Shown one piece after another: positions 63,211-64,000 of a stretch of DNA of 64,000 nt. The stretch lies in NCBI GenBank assembly GCA_013823945.1, contig PNMZ01000004.1:62001-126000 (forward strand). Direction: 5' to 3'. A model generated the notes under the pieces. That model was not told where the DNA came from. It searched no databases and saw only the letters and a program-made list of their open reading frames with translations. Origin of the DNA: a bacterium (GTDB taxonomy: Bacteria; Armatimonadota; Fimbriimonadia; Fimbriimonadales; Fimbriimonadaceae). Made by a program: the position numbers and the translations under genes. How positions within the stretch are numbered: position 1 is the first letter of the stretch; each line of letters starts with the position of its first letter.

Positions 63211-64000
63211 ATGCCGGAATATGTGGTGAGTGTGGGTATGGAAGTCCATGCCGAGTTGATGACGGTGAGCAAGATGTTCTGTCGTTGTCCGGTGGGGTTT
63301 GGGGGGATGCCCAATACGCGCACTTGTCCGATCTGCTTGGGCTTGCCGGGAACGTTGCCGGTGCCAAACGAGGCGGCGGTGGACATGGTCATCAAAACGG
63401 CTTTGGCATTGAACTGCACCGTGCCGACCGATTCGGTGTTTCACCGCAAGAATTATTACTATCCGGATTTGCCGAAAGGATTTCAGGTGAGTCAGTATGG
63501 AGAGACGAATCCGATTGGATACAACGGCTTTTTGGAGATTCCGGCGGCGGATGGGGGGACCAAGCGAATCAAGATTCGACGGGTTCACTTGGAGGAAGAT
63601 ACGGGGAAGCTGATGCATTTGCCGGGTGGGGGAAGTGGGGTGGATTACAACCGCGCAGGAGTTCCGCTGATGGAGATCGTCACGGATTTTCCGCCGGATA
63701 TTGAGTCACCAGACGAGGCGAAAGAGTACATGAGTCAGCTCCGGGCGATTTTGATTTATCTGGGGGTTTGTGATGGAAAGCTGGAGCAGGGTTCGATGCG
63801 GTGCGAGCCGAATATTTCGGTTCGGATAAAAGGTTCGGAAACCTACGGAACGAAGACGGAGCTTAAAAACTTGAATAGCTTTAAGTCGGTGCAGCTTGGG
63901 ATTGACTATGAATTGAAGAGACAATCGGAGGTGTTGGAAGCGGGAGGAACGATTACGCAAGAGACTCGGGGATGGAATGAGCAGACGCTTTCGAGCTATT
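63211..64000 (+). CDS. gatB: Asp-tRNA(Asn)/Glu-tRNA(Gln) amidotransferase subunit B (5' part)
   Basis: The frame from ATG 63211 is open to the right edge (263 residues visible of an expected 470-490). It begins [20 protein letters not shown] and continues [40 protein letters not shown] (Zn-binding cysteines), [51 protein letters not shown] and [20 protein letters not shown], all GatB signatures. GatCAB converts misacylated Glu-tRNA(Gln) or Asp-tRNA(Asn). No gatA or gatC precedes it. Confidence 0.96.
   Translation, partial: MPEYVVSVGMEVHAELMTVSKMFCRCPVGFGGMPNTRTCPICLGLPGTLPVPNEAAVDMVIKTALALNCTVPTDSVFHRKNYYYPDLPKGFQVSQYGETNPIGYNGFLEIPAADGGTKRIKIRRVHLEEDTGKLMHLPGGGSGVDYNRAGVPLMEIVTDFPPDIESPDEAKEYMSQLRAILIYLGVCDGKLEQGSMRCEPNISVRIKGSETYGTKTELKNLNSFKSVQLGIDYELKRQSEVLEAGGTITQETRGWNEQTLSSY

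Overview
The window looks like a chromosome segment of a Gram-negative bacterium, most likely an Armatimonadota (Fimbriimonas-like) lineage. This is an inference from gene content: three near-identical prepilin-type ([19 protein letters not shown]) secreted proteins, four PEP-CTERM proteins, many signal peptides and lipoboxes, DUF418 and S51 families, and a free-standing 23S-5S rRNA unit. No sequence comparison was run. Genes are densely packed, with many 1-14 nt start/stop overlaps, so several short operons can be read directly.

Layout. 1-4.9 kb: rfbD, an SRPBCC protein and an NAD-type isocitrate dehydrogenase on the minus strand; then a TPP riboswitch with terminator directly ahead of a prepilin-like gene; DinB, aat. 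4.9-11.1 kb: a giant repeat-containing predicted outer-membrane protein convergent with an 873-aa exported protein. 11.2-17 kb: a histone-deacetylase-fold enzyme facing a six-gene minus-strand operon (rimB-like protease, RimK ligase fused to TrkA-C, HIT hydrolase, family-4 uracil-DNA glycosylase, NanE-ROK fusion, BON-like protein). 17-26 kb: esterase, S51 peptidase and DUF418 operon; dnaJ-hspR with a HAIR-like operator; HDOD protein; ECF sigma and anti-sigma; xth; hisF operon. 26-32.5 kb: PPC-domain exported protein, a divergent epimerase/MarR pair, SUFU and GNAT genes, tRNA-Ile2(CAU), DinB and small membrane proteins. 32.7-36.1 kb: a 23S-5S rRNA transcription unit with its own consensus promoter, processing stem and terminator, and no 16S. 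36-41 kb: duplicated PEP-CTERM genes, BON lipoprotein, prepilin, and the C-terminal half of MetH. 41-44.5 kb: gcvPA-gcvPB and a lipoprotein.

44.5-47.2 kb is the most unusual part: a 2.6-kb islet inside a tRNA-Arg gene, bounded by a 58-bp perfect direct repeat. It carries a decapitated Rhs core with an NlpC/P60-like toxin tail, an overlapping exported putative immunity gene, and a second degenerate Rhs tail with its own downstream membrane protein. No integrase is visible.

47.2-64 kb: VOC protein, lipoprotein, a glycan cluster (GH1, prepilin, LacI regulator, small lipoprotein, GH5) with two matching 20-bp LacI-type operators, a run of four exported proteins in which three carry CRP-type TGTGA-N6-TCAC[A/T] sites upstream, ABM/lipoate ligase/putrescine-type aminotransferase genes, guaB, a fourth PEP-CTERM protein and the 5' part of gatB.

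Regulation is unusually legible here: a TPP riboswitch, a HAIR-like HspR site, LacI operators, CRP-like sites and a shared palindrome at the start sites of two PEP-CTERM genes. All are sequence readings, not tested facts.
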